A DNA stretch of 64,000 bases from Micromonospora sp. NBC_01740 (GCF_035920365.1 NZ_CP109150.1:2604001-2668000); one strand, 5' to 3'. Counted from the stretch's first letter, positions 17,745-28,477 are shown. Notes: a model not told the origin generated them from the letters alone. Numbers and translations: made by a program.

Positions 17745-20700
17745 TCTGCGGGAACGGGTTTGCTGGGAGGTCTCCACGGCGATCGCCACCCTGAGCACCG
17801 AGGCGGTCAGCCCGTCCACCTCGGTATTCCTGGCCACCCACGCGCCGCTACGGATCAGCCGACGTGACCCGCAACTGCGTACCGACGTAGCCGGCACGGC
17901 GGTTACCGAGGAGGAGGTGTTGCAGGACTTCCTGTACCGTCCGCTGGGCAACGGCGTACTGCTGATGCCGGTTATCGGCCAGTCCGGTACTGGTAAGTCG
18001 CACCTGGTGCGCTGGGTGTACGAACGCACCGGGCGGCGGCCGGTTGACAACCGTGTGGTGATCCACGTTCCCAAGGCCAGCACCAGCCTGCGCGCCCTGG
18101 TCCGGATCCTGCTGGACCACGAGGACATCGTCAGCGAGAAACTGACTCAACTGCGCAGGCAGGTCGACGACCTGGCCAGCAGCTTGGACGAGGAGGCGCT
18201 GCAGCGGCACCTGCTGTTCGCCCTCGCCGAGGCGGTCGCCGCGGCTGACCCTAGTACCGACCGGAACCGCCGCGCGCTGGTCGGTCCCGCGAAGTTGGCC
18301 ATGGTGCTGCGCGACGTCCACGTCGGCGGCTACCTGACCCAGGAAGGCGGGCTGATCCCCCGCCTGGCGGCCAGCCTGTTGCACGACCGAGGTGACGGCG
18401 AGTCGGACCGGCCGACGCAGTTCACCCCGGACGATCTGCCGCACATCGCCGACGTCAACGCAGCCGCCGCCGACGTCCGATCGCTGCTCACGCTGATTAT
18501 GAGCCGGCCGCAGTTGCAGAAGGCCGCAGCCGATCTGATAACCGAGAACCTATCCACCGCGGTGCAGCAGGTGTTCAAGCTCGGCGGGCGATTGCAGGAC
18601 GCCATGCTGACCATTCGCGAGGAGTACCACAAGCAGGGCAAGGAGATCGTCCTGCTGATCGAGGACTTCGCGGTCATCCAGGGATTGCAGCGCGACCTGC
18701 TCGAGGCGCTCATCGAGGCCGGCGTGCGCGACGGCCGGCAGGTACTGGCCCCGGTACGCACGCTAATGGCAGTGACAACCGGTTACTACCGCAACCTTGC
18801 CGAGACCGTCGTGACGCGGGTTGAGGCAGCCACCCCTTACGTTTACGACCTCGACGCCCCGTTCGACCCGGAGGCCGAGGGGCCCGGTTACACGATGGAC
18901 TTTGTCGGCCGGTACCTCAACGCCGCCCGGCTTGGAACGAAGAACCTGGACGCGGCCGGCGTGGCCGACAACGCGCCCGTTCCCAACACGTGCGCGGACT
19001 GCCAGTTCCGCACCTCCTGTCACGAGGCGTTCGGCGTTTCGGATAGCGGATACGGCCTGTTCCCGTTCAACTGGAAGGCTCTGCGCCGGGCGATCAAGAG
19101 CACGGCCGGCGAGGACGACACATTCAACCCCCGTCGGGTCATCGGGCGGGTCATCCGGCCGGTCCTGGAAGACGCGGAGTCACTGGCCGCCGGCCAGTTT
19201 CCCAGCCCTCGATTCCGGGAGCAGTTTCCGCTGGCCCGCGACCTACGACCGATGTCACCAGCGGTCAGGGTGAGCATCGCCGACCTCGACCCGGTGGACC
19301 ACGAACGTCGGGCGCTGCTGCTTGAGTTCTGGGGCGATGCTCCGACGGAAGTGCGTAACCTGGAACCGGGCATTCACGATGCGTTCGCGATCAGGCCCCT
19401 CACCACCGCGCCGGCCGCGCCCGCTGCCCCGACGCCGGTCAGGCCCGTATCCGCCACGTCGGGTACCGTCACGGCTGGCCGCTCGACGCCGCCGACCTCC
19501 GATCCGGCACCTGTCGCCGACCCGCGCGTGAAGTGGTCGAAATCGCTACAGATCGCCGTCGACGACGTCGACGAGTGGGCGGCGGGCCGTCGGCCGCTGG
19601 GCCAGAACACCGCGCTCAAGCTCAGAGCCATCATCGGCGCCGCGGTTCTCAACCGGTGCGCCTGGAACACCCCGCTGATGGCAGAACCGAGTTCCACGGT
19701 GAAGACGACCGCCTGGCCACCGAAATCGAGTGTGGTCTCCATCGAGGATGCTGCGGCCGAGGCGCAGAGCGCCGGAGCGCCGATCCGTTTCACGCGTAAC
19801 GCGCGTAATGCCGTATTCTTCCGTCAACTGCTCACTCTAGAGCAAGGGGCCGAGGACCCCGGCAACATCGCCGCGCTGCCGAGGCTGGCCCGAATCGCTG
19901 ACCGCCACCAGGGTGATCTCGTCCAGGCGGTGCTGCGGGTCCGATCCGCCGAGGACGAGCACCTGACGGCGGGTCTGACCGTGTCGCTGATGGGGGCTTC
20001 GCTGGCTGGCCTGGCCTGGCCCGGCATGAGCGATGCCGAGTTGATGGACGTGGCGTTCGACGACGGTGCCTCGTGGCGCCTGGCCGACGCCGCCCTACGC
20101 ACCGCGCGCTGGGTCGACGCGTACGAAAAGCATCGGACCCACCGCCGCGCGCTGGTCGCGGAGTTGCGCCAGTTGCTGGGTGCTCGGCAGGGCACCACCG
20201 GCGCCGACGCCCGCATCCTCGACGCAGCCCGAGCCCTACCCCTGGTACGAAGCGCTGCCACCCGGTGGACATGGGAGCCGGGCGCAACCACGGCGCCTTG
20301 GTACCGGAACGCCGGGGTTCCGCTTCGCAATTTCGAGATGCTGAGAGAAGGCCAGCTGACCGTGTTGCGGCAGTACCGCGACCGGCTTGCTGGATGGTTG
20401 CCGGTTGGTGGTGGCCTCGGCGAGACGCTCGATGCTGTCGAGCAAGCGTTCCAAGAGGCGACGGCGGTCGGGTTAGTGCCAAGTGGCGAGATGCGGCAGA
20501 CGTTCCCAGCGCGACTGGCCGAGATGCGGACCCGCGATGGGCGCGCAGTCGAGCAGTTGCGCCGCGACCTGGAACGGATCGAGTCGGCCGACGACGCACA
20601 GTGGCAGCGGGCCAGCATCACTGCGGCGGCTCGTGACCGTGGCATCGACCTGGGGCCCCTGATGGAGTTTCTGCGTGACTGCGACGAGTGGCTGACCGGC

Positions 20701-20829
20701 GGCCTGGAGTCGGCTCGTCTGCGCACCGGTGGGCTGGGCGAGGACCTTGCCGAGAAGCTCCGCCAAGTGCGCACCGAGTGGGAACTGATCGTGGCGGACC
20801 CGTACCGGGAGGAGGAGTCCCATGAGTAA
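17737..20829 (+). CDS. dpdH: DpdH-like large P-loop ATPase
   Basis: 1030 residues from ATG 17737 (GGAG 9 bases upstream). It carries a Walker A GQSGTGKS near residue 81, a hydrophobic Walker B-like IVLLIEDFA near 304, and a zinc-like cluster CADCQFRTSC near 418-427. A Pro/Ala-rich linker at about 560-610 separates the ATPase from a long helical C-terminus. This is the ATPase of the dpd restriction arm; its size and place between dpdG and dpdI match the family. It may load or power the helicases, which is inferred. Start and stop overlap both neighbours by 8 bases, implying translational coupling and roughly equal synthesis. Confidence 0.8.
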   Translation: MSDLRERVCWEVSTAIATLSTEAVSPSTSVFLATHAPLRISRRDPQLRTDVAGTAVTEEEVLQDFLYRPLGNGVLLMPVIGQSGTGKSHLVRWVYERTGRRPVDNRVVIHVPKASTSLRALVRILLDHEDIVSEKLTQLRRQVDDLASSLDEEALQRHLLFALAEAVAAADPSTDRNRRALVGPAKLAMVLRDVHVGGYLTQEGGLIPRLAASLLHDRGDGESDRPTQFTPDDLPHIADVNAAAADVRSLLTLIMSRPQLQKAAADLITENLSTAVQQVFKLGGRLQDAMLTIREEYHKQGKEIVLLIEDFAVIQGLQRDLLEALIEAGVRDGRQVLAPVRTLMAVTTGYYRNLAETVVTRVEAATPYVYDLDAPFDPEAEGPGYTMDFVGRYLNAARLGTKNLDAAGVADNAPVPNTCADCQFRTSCHEAFGVSDSGYGLFPFNWKALRRAIKSTAGEDDTFNPRRVIGRVIRPVLEDAESLAAGQFPSPRFREQFPLARDLRPMSPAVRVSIADLDPVDHERRALLLEFWGDAPTEVRNLEPGIHDAFAIRPLTTAPAAPAAPTPVRPVSATSGTVTAGRSTPPTSDPAPVADPRVKWSKSLQIAVDDVDEWAAGRRPLGQNTALKLRAIIGAAVLNRCAWNTPLMAEPSSTVKTTAWPPKSSVVSIEDAAAEAQSAGAPIRFTRNARNAVFFRQLLTLEQGAEDPGNIAALPRLARIADRHQGDLVQAVLRVRSAEDEHLTAGLTVSLMGASLAGLAWPGMSDAELMDVAFDDGASWRLADAALRTARWVDAYEKHRTHRRALVAELRQLLGARQGTTGADARILDAARALPLVRSAATRWTWEPGATTAPWYRNAGVPLRNFEMLREGQLTVLRQYRDRLAGWLPVGGGLGETLDAVEQAFQEATAVGLVPSGEMRQTFPARLAEMRTRDGRAVEQLRRDLERIESADDAQWQRASITAAARDRGIDLGPLMEFLRDCDEWLTGGLESARLRTGGLGEDLAEKLRQVRTEWELIVADPYREEESHE

Positions 20830-21493
20830 TCAGTCAGTGCGGGACAAGGCCCTCATGGTGGCCTCCGAGGCCCGGCGGATCGGGTTGGGCCAACAGGAGG
20901 AGGCGACTGCGGTCGCGGTGAGCACTAGGATCAGCACCCTGCGCGACAAGCTGGACGGATTGCGAATTACGCTGGAGTCTGCGCGTCGGTTGAACCGGTA
21001 TGGTGCCGACATTCCGTTAAGCAACGTCGATGACGGTTTGGAGCGTTTCCGTCAGCGTGCCGGCGACGGCTTGCCCTCCAAGGCGGCCCTAGACGCCGCG
21101 GCTCGCACGGTGGAGCGGGTCGAGAACCAACTGCGGCAGGCGCTGCGGCAGGCGTGGCGGGTGTGGTGCGAGCAGCGTCTGGCGGAACTGCGCCGGGACC
21201 GGCTGGTGATGCTCCCCGTCGAGGAGGCGTCCGCCGCCGAGGAGACCCTAGCTGATCTGGAGAAGCTATGCCGCGGCGAACCGCGGGCGGCCGCCATCCA
21301 CCAGTTTGCGATCAGCCACCGTGAACTACGGGACCAACTCGACAACGCCCCTGACCCAGACCCGAAGGTTCTCGACCTACTGCAGCGTCTGCGGGTCGGC
21401 ACGACGCTGGACAAGCTGACATCGGTCGACCTGCAGTTGCTGTACGACCGGCAGCTTGCCGGTACCGTCGAGGTCCGGCGGAGAGCCACATGA
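20822..21493 (+). CDS. dpdI: DpdI, small helical protein of dpd islands
   Basis: 223 residues, almost wholly helical and strongly charged (many Arg, Glu, Leu), with coiled-coil character at about residues 25-60 and 85-120. No catalytic motif is visible. Its identity rests on position between dpdH and dpdJ. Its start overlaps the dpdH stop by 8 bases and its stop overlaps the dpdJ start as ATGA. It is likely a structural or bridging subunit between the ATPase and the large helicase, by inference only. Confidence 0.7.
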   Translation: MSNQSVRDKALMVASEARRIGLGQQEEATAVAVSTRISTLRDKLDGLRITLESARRLNRYGADIPLSNVDDGLERFRQRAGDGLPSKAALDAAARTVERVENQLRQALRQAWRVWCEQRLAELRRDRLVMLPVEEASAAEETLADLEKLCRGEPRAAAIHQFAISHRELRDQLDNAPDPDPKVLDLLQRLRVGTTLDKLTSVDLQLLYDRQLAGTVEVRRRAT

Positions 21494-24400
21494 TAGACGA
21501 TCGGCGGTTCTTATCTGCGGTCCTCGACGACCTGGAGGATTTGGAGTTGCCGCTCCTCAGTTGGGGAGTGACCAGCGGCGTCATCGCTCGTGACGAGGTG
21601 CTGGCGGCGATTGAGGAGCGCCTGCTCTACCCCAATGCGCCCGACGTGCTCGCCGACGAGGTGCTGGAGGAGTTGGAGCGACGCGGCCTCGTACTCGAAG
21701 TTCCTCGGTCCACTCCACGTAGCTATCGGACTAGGTTGGCCGAGACAGTACGGCTCACGGCCGCGCTACGTCAGATGTTCCCGACTGCCAATCGGACCGG
21801 CCGCTGGTGGGACCAGGCACCAAAGCTGGTCGCTGACTACCGCCTGCACGTGGCCCGGCGTCAATACCCGGGGCGGGACATCCCGGCCGAGTCGCTGCTG
21901 GCGGCGCTGTCGTCGCTGGATGAGAGCGGTGTGAACGAGCGTCAGAAGGCGGTGGTCCGGGCGCTTCTCGGCGGGCGTGAGTTGGCCCGGTTCCAGGTGG
22001 AGGCGAGCACCGCGATACGCCGCCACCTCGCTGCCGGCGTTGGCCGTGCGGTGATCGTCGGTGCGGGTACCGGTAGTGGGAAGACTTTGGCGTTCTATTT
22101 GCCGGCGCTGATGGCGATGGCCGACCACGCCCACGCCGGCGGTAACGGCGTGCACACTCTGGCGTTGTACCCGCGGAACGAACTGTTGCGCGACCAACTC
22201 CGCGAGGCGGTGGCGAATGTCGCCGCGGTGAACGAGGCTCAGGGCGCACACGGCGGCCGACCGCTGCGCATCGGCGTCCTATACGGCGACACCCTCTACC
22301 AGGTTGACGACCGGCGACTGGACCACCGCGCCGACGGGGCATGGCGTCGGCACGGCGCTGCTGCGGTTTGCCCTTACCTCAGGTGTCCCACCTGCCGTGG
22401 CGACCTCGTTTGGGCCGAGGCCGACCGCACAGCCGTGCCCCCGCGGGAGCGTCTACGCTGCGCTGATCAGCGGTGCGCCCAGCCAGTGATCGCACACCTG
22501 GTCCTGACCCGGGACGGCCTGCGCCGCGACCCGCCGGACCTGCTGTTCACCACCACCGAAATGCTCAACATCAGCAGCACGGACCCGCGCCAGGCCCCAC
22601 TGCTCGGCTGGACCGGCCGGAAGGTGCCCAAACTGGTATTGCTCGACGAGGCGCACACCTATGGCGGAATGCACGGTGCGCAAGTCGCGCTGTTGCTCCG
22701 CCGGTGGCGCAGCGGTCTGGGCCGCCAGGCCACCTTCGTGGGCCTGAGCGCGACGCTGCGCGACGCTGCTGACTTCTTCAGTGAGCTAACCGGCGTCAGG
22801 CGCCACGATGTCGACTACCTGACTCCCTTGCTAGCGGACCTAGAAGAGGAGGGCCGGGAATACGCGATGGCGCTGCGGGTGGATCCGGTATCCAGGGTCA
22901 GTCCGCTGTCAACCACTATCCAAGCGGCCATGCTGCACGCCCGCACCCTCGACGTGCGCGGGGCCGAACTGCTGTACGGGTCGCGCGGGTTTGTGTTCAC
23001 CGACGACCTCGACGTGACCAACCGCCTGTTCAACGACCTCACACATGCCGAGGGGGGCCGGACCCTGGGGCCGCAACGCCGCCCCAAGGTGCTGGCCGGC
23101 CTCCGCTCGGCAAACGGCGCCACCCACGACCAGTACGTCGATGGCCAGTCATGGGAACTGGTGCACCGCATCGGCCGGCATCTCGACCCGCAGGCGACGA
23201 CCCACGGCCTGCGGGTCACCCGCACGTCGTCCCAGGACAGCGGGGTGGACCAGGATGCCGACCTGGTGGTGGCCACCGCATCGCTAGAGGTCGGAGTGGA
23301 CGACGACCGAGTTGGCCTTGTCTTGCAGCACAAGGCACCACGCGATGCCGCGTCATTCCTGCAGCGGCGCGGTCGGGCCGGCCGTCGCCGCCTCACCCGG
23401 CCGTGGACCGTGGTGACGTTGTCGGACTTCGGCCGCGACCGGCTCACCTACCAGGCCTACGACCAGTTATTCGCCCCGGAGCTGCCGGCCAGGCGGTTAC
23501 CGGTGGGCAACCGGTTCGTGCTGAAGATCCAGGCGACCCAGGCAATGCTGGACTGGATCGGCCGGCGTACCCAAACCGACTCTCGCCGGGTAATCCGGGC
23601 CCCGGATCCAAAGATCCGTGACCCATACCCCGGCACGGAGGCGGTGTTGAAGCAACTGCAGATACTGCTCGAAGACGCCAACATCCAGGCCGACCTGGCC
23701 AGTTGGCTACGGCGGGCACTAGACATCTCCGCCAACGAGGTGATCGCGCTGCTGTGGGAGCCGCCACGCTCGCTACTGCTCAGCGTGGTTCCGACCATCC
23801 TGCGTCGACTGGAGTCGCGCTGGCGCGCGTACTCGCCCGAGCCAGGAGCGCGGTCCGGATCCCTGCTGCCGGAGTTCGTGACTCGTACGTTGTTCGATCC
23901 GCTCAACGTGCCGGAGGTGTACTTCCGGCTGCCGTTCAATGGCGACGACGAGTCGATGCCGATCGAACGGGCGCTGCGCGAGGCGGTGCCGGGCCGGGTA
24001 AGCCGCCGGTACGGCTACCGCAGCGCCCGCGACCGCACGTGGCTACCGCTGCCAGACCCGCAGGCCGCAGGTGCCCTGGAGATCTCTTCGTTCGCTGCAC
24101 AGTACGACGACGAAGGCTGGTGGGAGCCAACCGACAAACCCCGGGTACGGGTACTACGTCCACATTTGCTCACCTTGGCGGAACCGCCGCCAGAGGTGCG
24201 TGACCAGTCACAGGGCATACCGGTGTGGGCGTCGCAGTTCGTCCCCGACCACCTCCACGAGGGCGAAATCCCCCGGCCCTCGAGTTGGCAGGATCGGGTG
24301 CGGTCGGTGGAGTTCGGCACGGGCGGTGGCGGCAACCCGGTTCAGGTGCGACGCATGACCACCGGAGCAGCCTGTACCACGGTGAGCGGGAGCGGACGTA

Positions 24401-25911
24401 CGACAACGGTCACCAGTAGAGTGGAGTATCGGCACCGCGGAGAGCCTGCCGCGCTGGGCTTCAGCTTGGACGTCGACGCGATCCGGTTCACCCTGGCGCC
24501 CCTGGACCTAAGCAATGAGGCGGTCGTCACGCACCTGCGCTCACCGCAATGGCGATCCATCGCGTTCAAATTCGCCTTGGCCGCGGACCGGGCATTGGAC
24601 GACGACGTCAACTCGTTCCAGCGCCGGTGGCTGGCCCTGGTTTACACCACCGCCTACGCGCTGCAGCGCACTACCAACAGCGATATAGGCCACGAGCAGG
24701 CGCATCGGGTGCTGGCCGGCGGCCGGTGGGCGGCCCACATTGATCGCGTACTGAACGCCATTTACCGCAGCGACGGCAGCACCACCCCGAGCCGACTAGT
24801 CGATGACCTGAACGCCCTAGCCGGCCGGCCTGCGGTCATCGACGCTGTGGACCGTCACAGCCGCCTCCTCTGGGGCGACGATGTGGCGGCGCTGACCGCA
24901 GGCCTGGCGCAACGCGCCTACCGAGAGACCATCGCCGCGGCGATCCTGACCGCTGCGCAACGGGCCTGCCCCGACGCCCAGGACGGAGACCTAATCGTCG
25001 ACGTCCTGCCGCCTGAAACTGCCGAGGCCCCTACAGCGATCTGGCTGAGTGAGACCGCGATCGGCGGCCTCGGTGTCATCACCCAACTCGTTCCCTACTA
25101 CCAGCAGGATCCGCGTCGGTTCTGGGCGCTCGTGGACAGCGCACTGGCAGCCAGCGACTACGAGTACCTACACACCACACTGACCCAACTACTGCGGCAC
25201 CTGGTGGCCGAACCGCAATCTGTGGCGGCCCGCGCTGTTTCCACGCTGCGCGATCCGTCCTCGGCCGCAGAAGCCGAACAGGCCCTGGTGACGCTGCGCT
25301 CGTCCTGGGCGCAGATCGATGGCTACCCCCGTCCCCAGGCGGTGGCGGCGCTGTCCACCCGTCTACTTCGGCAGGGCACTGACGCAGGCACCGACCGGCT
25401 GGTGCTGGAATTGATGCACGCCTGGGACAGGGTCCAGGATTGCCTCGGATTTGAAGTCGAAGCAGCCATCTTCGCCTACCTCGTTGGTAACCGGAGCATC
25501 GCAATTGCCGGGCTGGACCTGAGCCGCTTTGGAGCCGACCAGTTGTATAGCATGCTGTGGCCGCGCGGCGCGGAGGCCCGGTCCCAGCAATTGGCCCACT
25601 ACCAGCCGTACTCGCCGCCCGCGCTGCTCGACCGCCTAATTGTGCGAGCGGCCCACGACGACCGGGTGACTCACGTTGACGTCACCGAGCCAGACTGGCG
25701 TGAACGCTACGTCGAGGAGATCTCCGCCCGGGGAGCAGTGCGGCTGGTCGCCCCGGTCGACCGGATTGCTGGCCTGACTGCCGCCATGCGTGTGATACCA
25801 ACGATCGCCGTGGACCACGGAGCGCTGCGGGTGTATGGCGATGTCCGTGCCGTCGACCGAGAGGATGTCCACGTGCGCTGTGTGGTTGAGATTCGGGAGT
25901 TCGCCCAGTGA
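21490..25911 (+). CDS. dpdJ: DpdJ-like DEAD/DEAH-box helicase
   Basis: 1473 residues. Motifs: Walker A GAGTGSGKTLAFYLPAL near residue 193; a zinc-ribbon-like insertion (CPYLRCPTC ... CADQRCAQP, about 293-332) between the first motifs; LLDEAHTYGG near 386; SATLRDA; TASLEVGVDDD; and QRRGRAGRR (motif VI). The C-terminal ~750 residues are unassigned and may bind DNA or partners; such large helicases elsewhere carry DUF1998-like tails. It starts ATG-ATA with ATGA overlap on dpdI and ends with ATGA overlap on dpdK. Codon 8 is TTA, very rare in this genome type, and another TTA is at 23467. Expression could therefore depend on a bldA-type tRNA. Confidence 0.85.
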   Translation: MIDDRRFLSAVLDDLEDLELPLLSWGVTSGVIARDEVLAAIEERLLYPNAPDVLADEVLEELERRGLVLEVPRSTPRSYRTRLAETVRLTAALRQMFPTANRTGRWWDQAPKLVADYRLHVARRQYPGRDIPAESLLAALSSLDESGVNERQKAVVRALLGGRELARFQVEASTAIRRHLAAGVGRAVIVGAGTGSGKTLAFYLPALMAMADHAHAGGNGVHTLALYPRNELLRDQLREAVANVAAVNEAQGAHGGRPLRIGVLYGDTLYQVDDRRLDHRADGAWRRHGAAAVCPYLRCPTCRGDLVWAEADRTAVPPRERLRCADQRCAQPVIAHLVLTRDGLRRDPPDLLFTTTEMLNISSTDPRQAPLLGWTGRKVPKLVLLDEAHTYGGMHGAQVALLLRRWRSGLGRQATFVGLSATLRDAADFFSELTGVRRHDVDYLTPLLADLEEEGREYAMALRVDPVSRVSPLSTTIQAAMLHARTLDVRGAELLYGSRGFVFTDDLDVTNRLFNDLTHAEGGRTLGPQRRPKVLAGLRSANGATHDQYVDGQSWELVHRIGRHLDPQATTHGLRVTRTSSQDSGVDQDADLVVATASLEVGVDDDRVGLVLQHKAPRDAASFLQRRGRAGRRRLTRPWTVVTLSDFGRDRLTYQAYDQLFAPELPARRLPVGNRFVLKIQATQAMLDWIGRRTQTDSRRVIRAPDPKIRDPYPGTEAVLKQLQILLEDANIQADLASWLRRALDISANEVIALLWEPPRSLLLSVVPTILRRLESRWRAYSPEPGARSGSLLPEFVTRTLFDPLNVPEVYFRLPFNGDDESMPIERALREAVPGRVSRRYGYRSARDRTWLPLPDPQAAGALEISSFAAQYDDEGWWEPTDKPRVRVLRPHLLTLAEPPPEVRDQSQGIPVWASQFVPDHLHEGEIPRPSSWQDRVRSVEFGTGGGGNPVQVRRMTTGAACTTVSGSGRTTTVTSRVEYRHRGEPAALGFSLDVDAIRFTLAPLDLSNEAVVTHLRSPQWRSIAFKFALAADRALDDDVNSFQRRWLALVYTTAYALQRTTNSDIGHEQAHRVLAGGRWAAHIDRVLNAIYRSDGSTTPSRLVDDLNALAGRPAVIDAVDRHSRLLWGDDVAALTAGLAQRAYRETIAAAILTAAQRACPDAQDGDLIVDVLPPETAEAPTAIWLSETAIGGLGVITQLVPYYQQDPRRFWALVDSALAASDYEYLHTTLTQLLRHLVAEPQSVAARAVSTLRDPSSAAEAEQALVTLRSSWAQIDGYPRPQAVAALSTRLLRQGTDAGTDRLVLELMHAWDRVQDCLGFEVEAAIFAYLVGNRSIAIAGLDLSRFGADQLYSMLWPRGAEARSQQLAHYQPYSPPALLDRLIVRAAHDDRVTHVDVTEPDWRERYVEEISARGAVRLVAPVDRIAGLTAAMRVIPTIAVDHGALRVYGDVRAVDREDVHVRCVVEIREFAQ

Positions 25912-26426
25912 GCGACGAACGGGTGGTTCGGACCAGCGGCAGCACGGGGGTACGGATCGACGCAATTCTAACCACGGTCCTGCTCGCCGAGTTGATGACG
26001 CCGAGCCGCCGTCTGTGGCTCGTGTCGCCGTGGATTGGCGACGTGGACGTCATCGATAATCGCGCCGCCGCCTACGACAGCGTGTTCGTCGACCCCTCCA
26101 GTCGTGTCTACACCTTTGCTGAGGTGTTGGCCGGGATCACCCATGGCGGTGGCCAACTTTCGGTGGTGACACGACCCGACGCATTCAACGATGTTTTTGT
26201 CGACCGACTGCTGCGGCAAACGGCGCCGGGCCACGCCCAGGTGGTGCGTGCTGAGGACGTGCATGAAAAGACGATGTGCGGGGATAATTGGTTGATGACA
26301 GGCTCTATGAATTTCACTTACCGCGGCATGAGGGTGAACGACGAAATCGTGAGTTACCGGATCGATCCCGCGGCCGCCGGCACCGCTCGGGTCGACTTCG
26401 CCCGCCGCTTCGAGAAGTCCAACTGA
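25908..26426 (+). CDS. dpdK: DpdK-like phospholipase D-family nuclease
   Basis: 172 residues with one PLD half-site: VHEKTMCGDNWLMTGSMNFT, giving HxK (His near residue 119) and the downstream GS.N. A single HxK motif implies that it works as a dimer, as in PLD-type restriction nucleases. It is the only clear nuclease of the dpd restriction arm here and so the likely cutter of unmodified DNA (inference from family and context). It overlaps dpdJ by 4 bases and is followed after 7 bases by dpdD. Confidence 0.85.
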   Translation: MSDERVVRTSGSTGVRIDAILTTVLLAELMTPSRRLWLVSPWIGDVDVIDNRAAAYDSVFVDPSSRVYTFAEVLAGITHGGGQLSVVTRPDAFNDVFVDRLLRQTAPGHAQVVRAEDVHEKTMCGDNWLMTGSMNFTYRGMRVNDEIVSYRIDPAAAGTARVDFARRFEKSN

Positions 26427-26433
26427 GCCCACG

Positions 26434-28461
26434 GTGGACGCCGAGACCTTTCTGGACCGCTTCTTCGGCCCCGGTAACACGGCCTGGCCTGGGCGTGACC
26501 CCTGCTCGAAGACCGCAGTGTTCCTCTCCGACTACCTCGCCTTGCTGGCCGACAACTCCGATGCGCCCTACATACTGCCGCGCAACGAATCCGGCAACCT
26601 GCACAAACACGTCTACATCATTCCTCGGCTCAGTCGTCAGGCGACGAGAGTGCGGGAGTGGATCGCCGCGTTCGTGGTGCCGAGCCACGCCGCCTTCGTC
26701 AACCGCCCCGAGGCGCTGCGTGCTGGTGACCCAGTCGATGACGCCGTTGCGGCATTCGTCGGCCATCGCCGGGTGTTTGTTCTGGAGCATCCACAGCACA
26801 CTTCCCGTAGTGTGTGGGCGGCGCTAAGCCGGATGCGCCGCACCATCAGCCAGCGGCCGACTAGCCACTCTGGCGTGCCGGTGCCCGTGGGGCGCCTGCT
26901 GGCAGAGTTCGACCTAGCTTTGGCCGCCGGCGACCACCGCGCCACTGCGGAGTTGCTGGGCCGACTCGAGGGCACCGGTCTCAGCGGGATGAACCTCACC
27001 TACCTCACCATCAAGTGGCTCGCCCGGCTAGGCAACCACGGTGAACTCCTACGCCTGCCCGCGCTACGCGACGTGGTCGCCACCCGTCCGCCAGCGCCGG
27101 TTCGCGAGGCGATCCTGGATGCGATCCATTCCACGGTGCTCGCCGACCTGCTCGCCGACGGCAACATCGAGGGGGCACGGCAGGCGTTGGTCGTGCACGG
27201 GGAGTTGGTGCCGGCGCTCGCCGACGGCCCGCTAGCCGGTCTGGGTGCCGAAGCCCTTGCTGTGATCGCGCTCGCGGCCTCGACCACTGCGGACGTCACG
27301 CTGTGGGATCGGCTGCGAAACGAAGGCGGCGCGTGGCGGCGACTCGGCGCAGCCTGGCCCGACCTACTGCCGTCCGAAGGTAGTTCAGACTCGGCGGGCC
27401 ACACCTTACTGACCACCCACTTGCCTCCTTCCCCCACGCCGATGGAGGCATCCCCCGCTAAGGGCCTGAAGGCGGCCGCGCCGCCCCAGGCGCAGTCCAT
27501 CCAGGCGCAGCCGGGATCCTGGCTAGAAATGGTGCGAGCGATCGCGAGGGGCGATGACGTTAGTGCGTTGATTGCCGAAGGGGCCTGGCGCTTCTGGACG
27601 CAGGCCGCCACTCACGACCTAGCGCTCGCCGACCTCCTCAACGGCCTCGACAACGAAGGCGCCGAGCGCGCTTGGACAATCGTCGGACCCTTCGTCGACA
27701 GCGATGGCTATGGTCAGCCAGCCAGTCGCACGGCACAGGCATTCCTGATCAACGCGCTGAGCCACAATCGGTTCCGGTCCAGTGACATGGCTGGCATCGT
27801 CGCTCTGCTGGAGATCACCCTGCGCGGCGGCCTGCCAGCGACCGAGTATAGGAATCTGCTGGACGACCTTGGTGCTGAGGGCGACCGCTGGATCAGCGTG
27901 AATCAGGCGTCGGTCATCTTGGACATGTGTGACGTAATTGCTCGCGCTCCAAGTCCCGACAAGGAGGCACGCCTGCGGATCCTTCAGCTGCTCCTGGCGC
28001 CGTTGGCCGTCCAAAGCGGCCGACTGGAGGCCGACCAACTCGCGTTGGCTTGCCTCATTAACGACGAATTCGGTATGGGCCTTGCACCGATCTTTCCGAA
28101 CCCGCCGCCCAGCGTCAAATCGACGCTTACCTCCGTTCGCCAGGTGCTGCTGTACTCGTTAGACCAAGGGGCATTGCGACGCGTGAGCAGCATTCTGGCT
28201 GGATTGGCGCCCGCGCTGCACGTGCAGCTCAGTAGCGATTACGTTGGAAGTCGGCAACTGAAGCAGTGGGTTCATCGGGCAGACATCATCATCATGGCTA
28301 CCCGTTGCGCCACGCACGCCGCCACCGGCTTCATCCGGTCGACTGCGCGTCCTGGCGCCACGATTCGTGAGGCTGAGGGCGCCGGATCTGCGTCGCTATT
28401 GCGTGCCGTGATTTCTGCCGCCAACGAGCGTGGAGCGATTGCGGTACCGATTGCCTCTTAG
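26434..28461 (+). CDS. dpdD: DpdD, large protein of dpd islands
   Basis: 675 residues from GTG 26434, 7 bases after dpdK. The N-terminal ~160 residues form an alpha/beta domain (FFGPGNTAWPGRD, HVYIIPRLSRQA, HRRVFVLEHPQ); the rest is helical and repeat-like, Ala/Leu-rich. No catalytic motif is recognised. The name rests on size and company, since dpdD is the remaining gene of the standard dpdA-K set. A TTA codon lies at 27406. Its TAG stop is formed by two bases of the IS target duplication plus the first IS base. The sequence beyond the IS also begins TTAG, so the original stop was identical and the gene was not truncated. Confidence 0.65.
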   Translation: MDAETFLDRFFGPGNTAWPGRDPCSKTAVFLSDYLALLADNSDAPYILPRNESGNLHKHVYIIPRLSRQATRVREWIAAFVVPSHAAFVNRPEALRAGDPVDDAVAAFVGHRRVFVLEHPQHTSRSVWAALSRMRRTISQRPTSHSGVPVPVGRLLAEFDLALAAGDHRATAELLGRLEGTGLSGMNLTYLTIKWLARLGNHGELLRLPALRDVVATRPPAPVREAILDAIHSTVLADLLADGNIEGARQALVVHGELVPALADGPLAGLGAEALAVIALAASTTADVTLWDRLRNEGGAWRRLGAAWPDLLPSEGSSDSAGHTLLTTHLPPSPTPMEASPAKGLKAAAPPQAQSIQAQPGSWLEMVRAIARGDDVSALIAEGAWRFWTQAATHDLALADLLNGLDNEGAERAWTIVGPFVDSDGYGQPASRTAQAFLINALSHNRFRSSDMAGIVALLEITLRGGLPATEYRNLLDDLGAEGDRWISVNQASVILDMCDVIARAPSPDKEARLRILQLLLAPLAVQSGRLEADQLALACLINDEFGMGLAPIFPNPPPSVKSTLTSVRQVLLYSLDQGALRRVSSILAGLAPALHVQLSSDYVGSRQLKQWVHRADIIIMATRCATHAATGFIRSTARPGATIREAEGAGSASLLRAVISAANERGAIAVPIAS

Positions 28462-28477
28462 AGCGTGTCTCGGGTGG
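28461..28477 (+). repeat. IS left terminal inverted repeat
   Basis: 17 bases, matching the inverted right end with one mismatch. Directly preceded by the TTA target duplication. Confidence 0.85.
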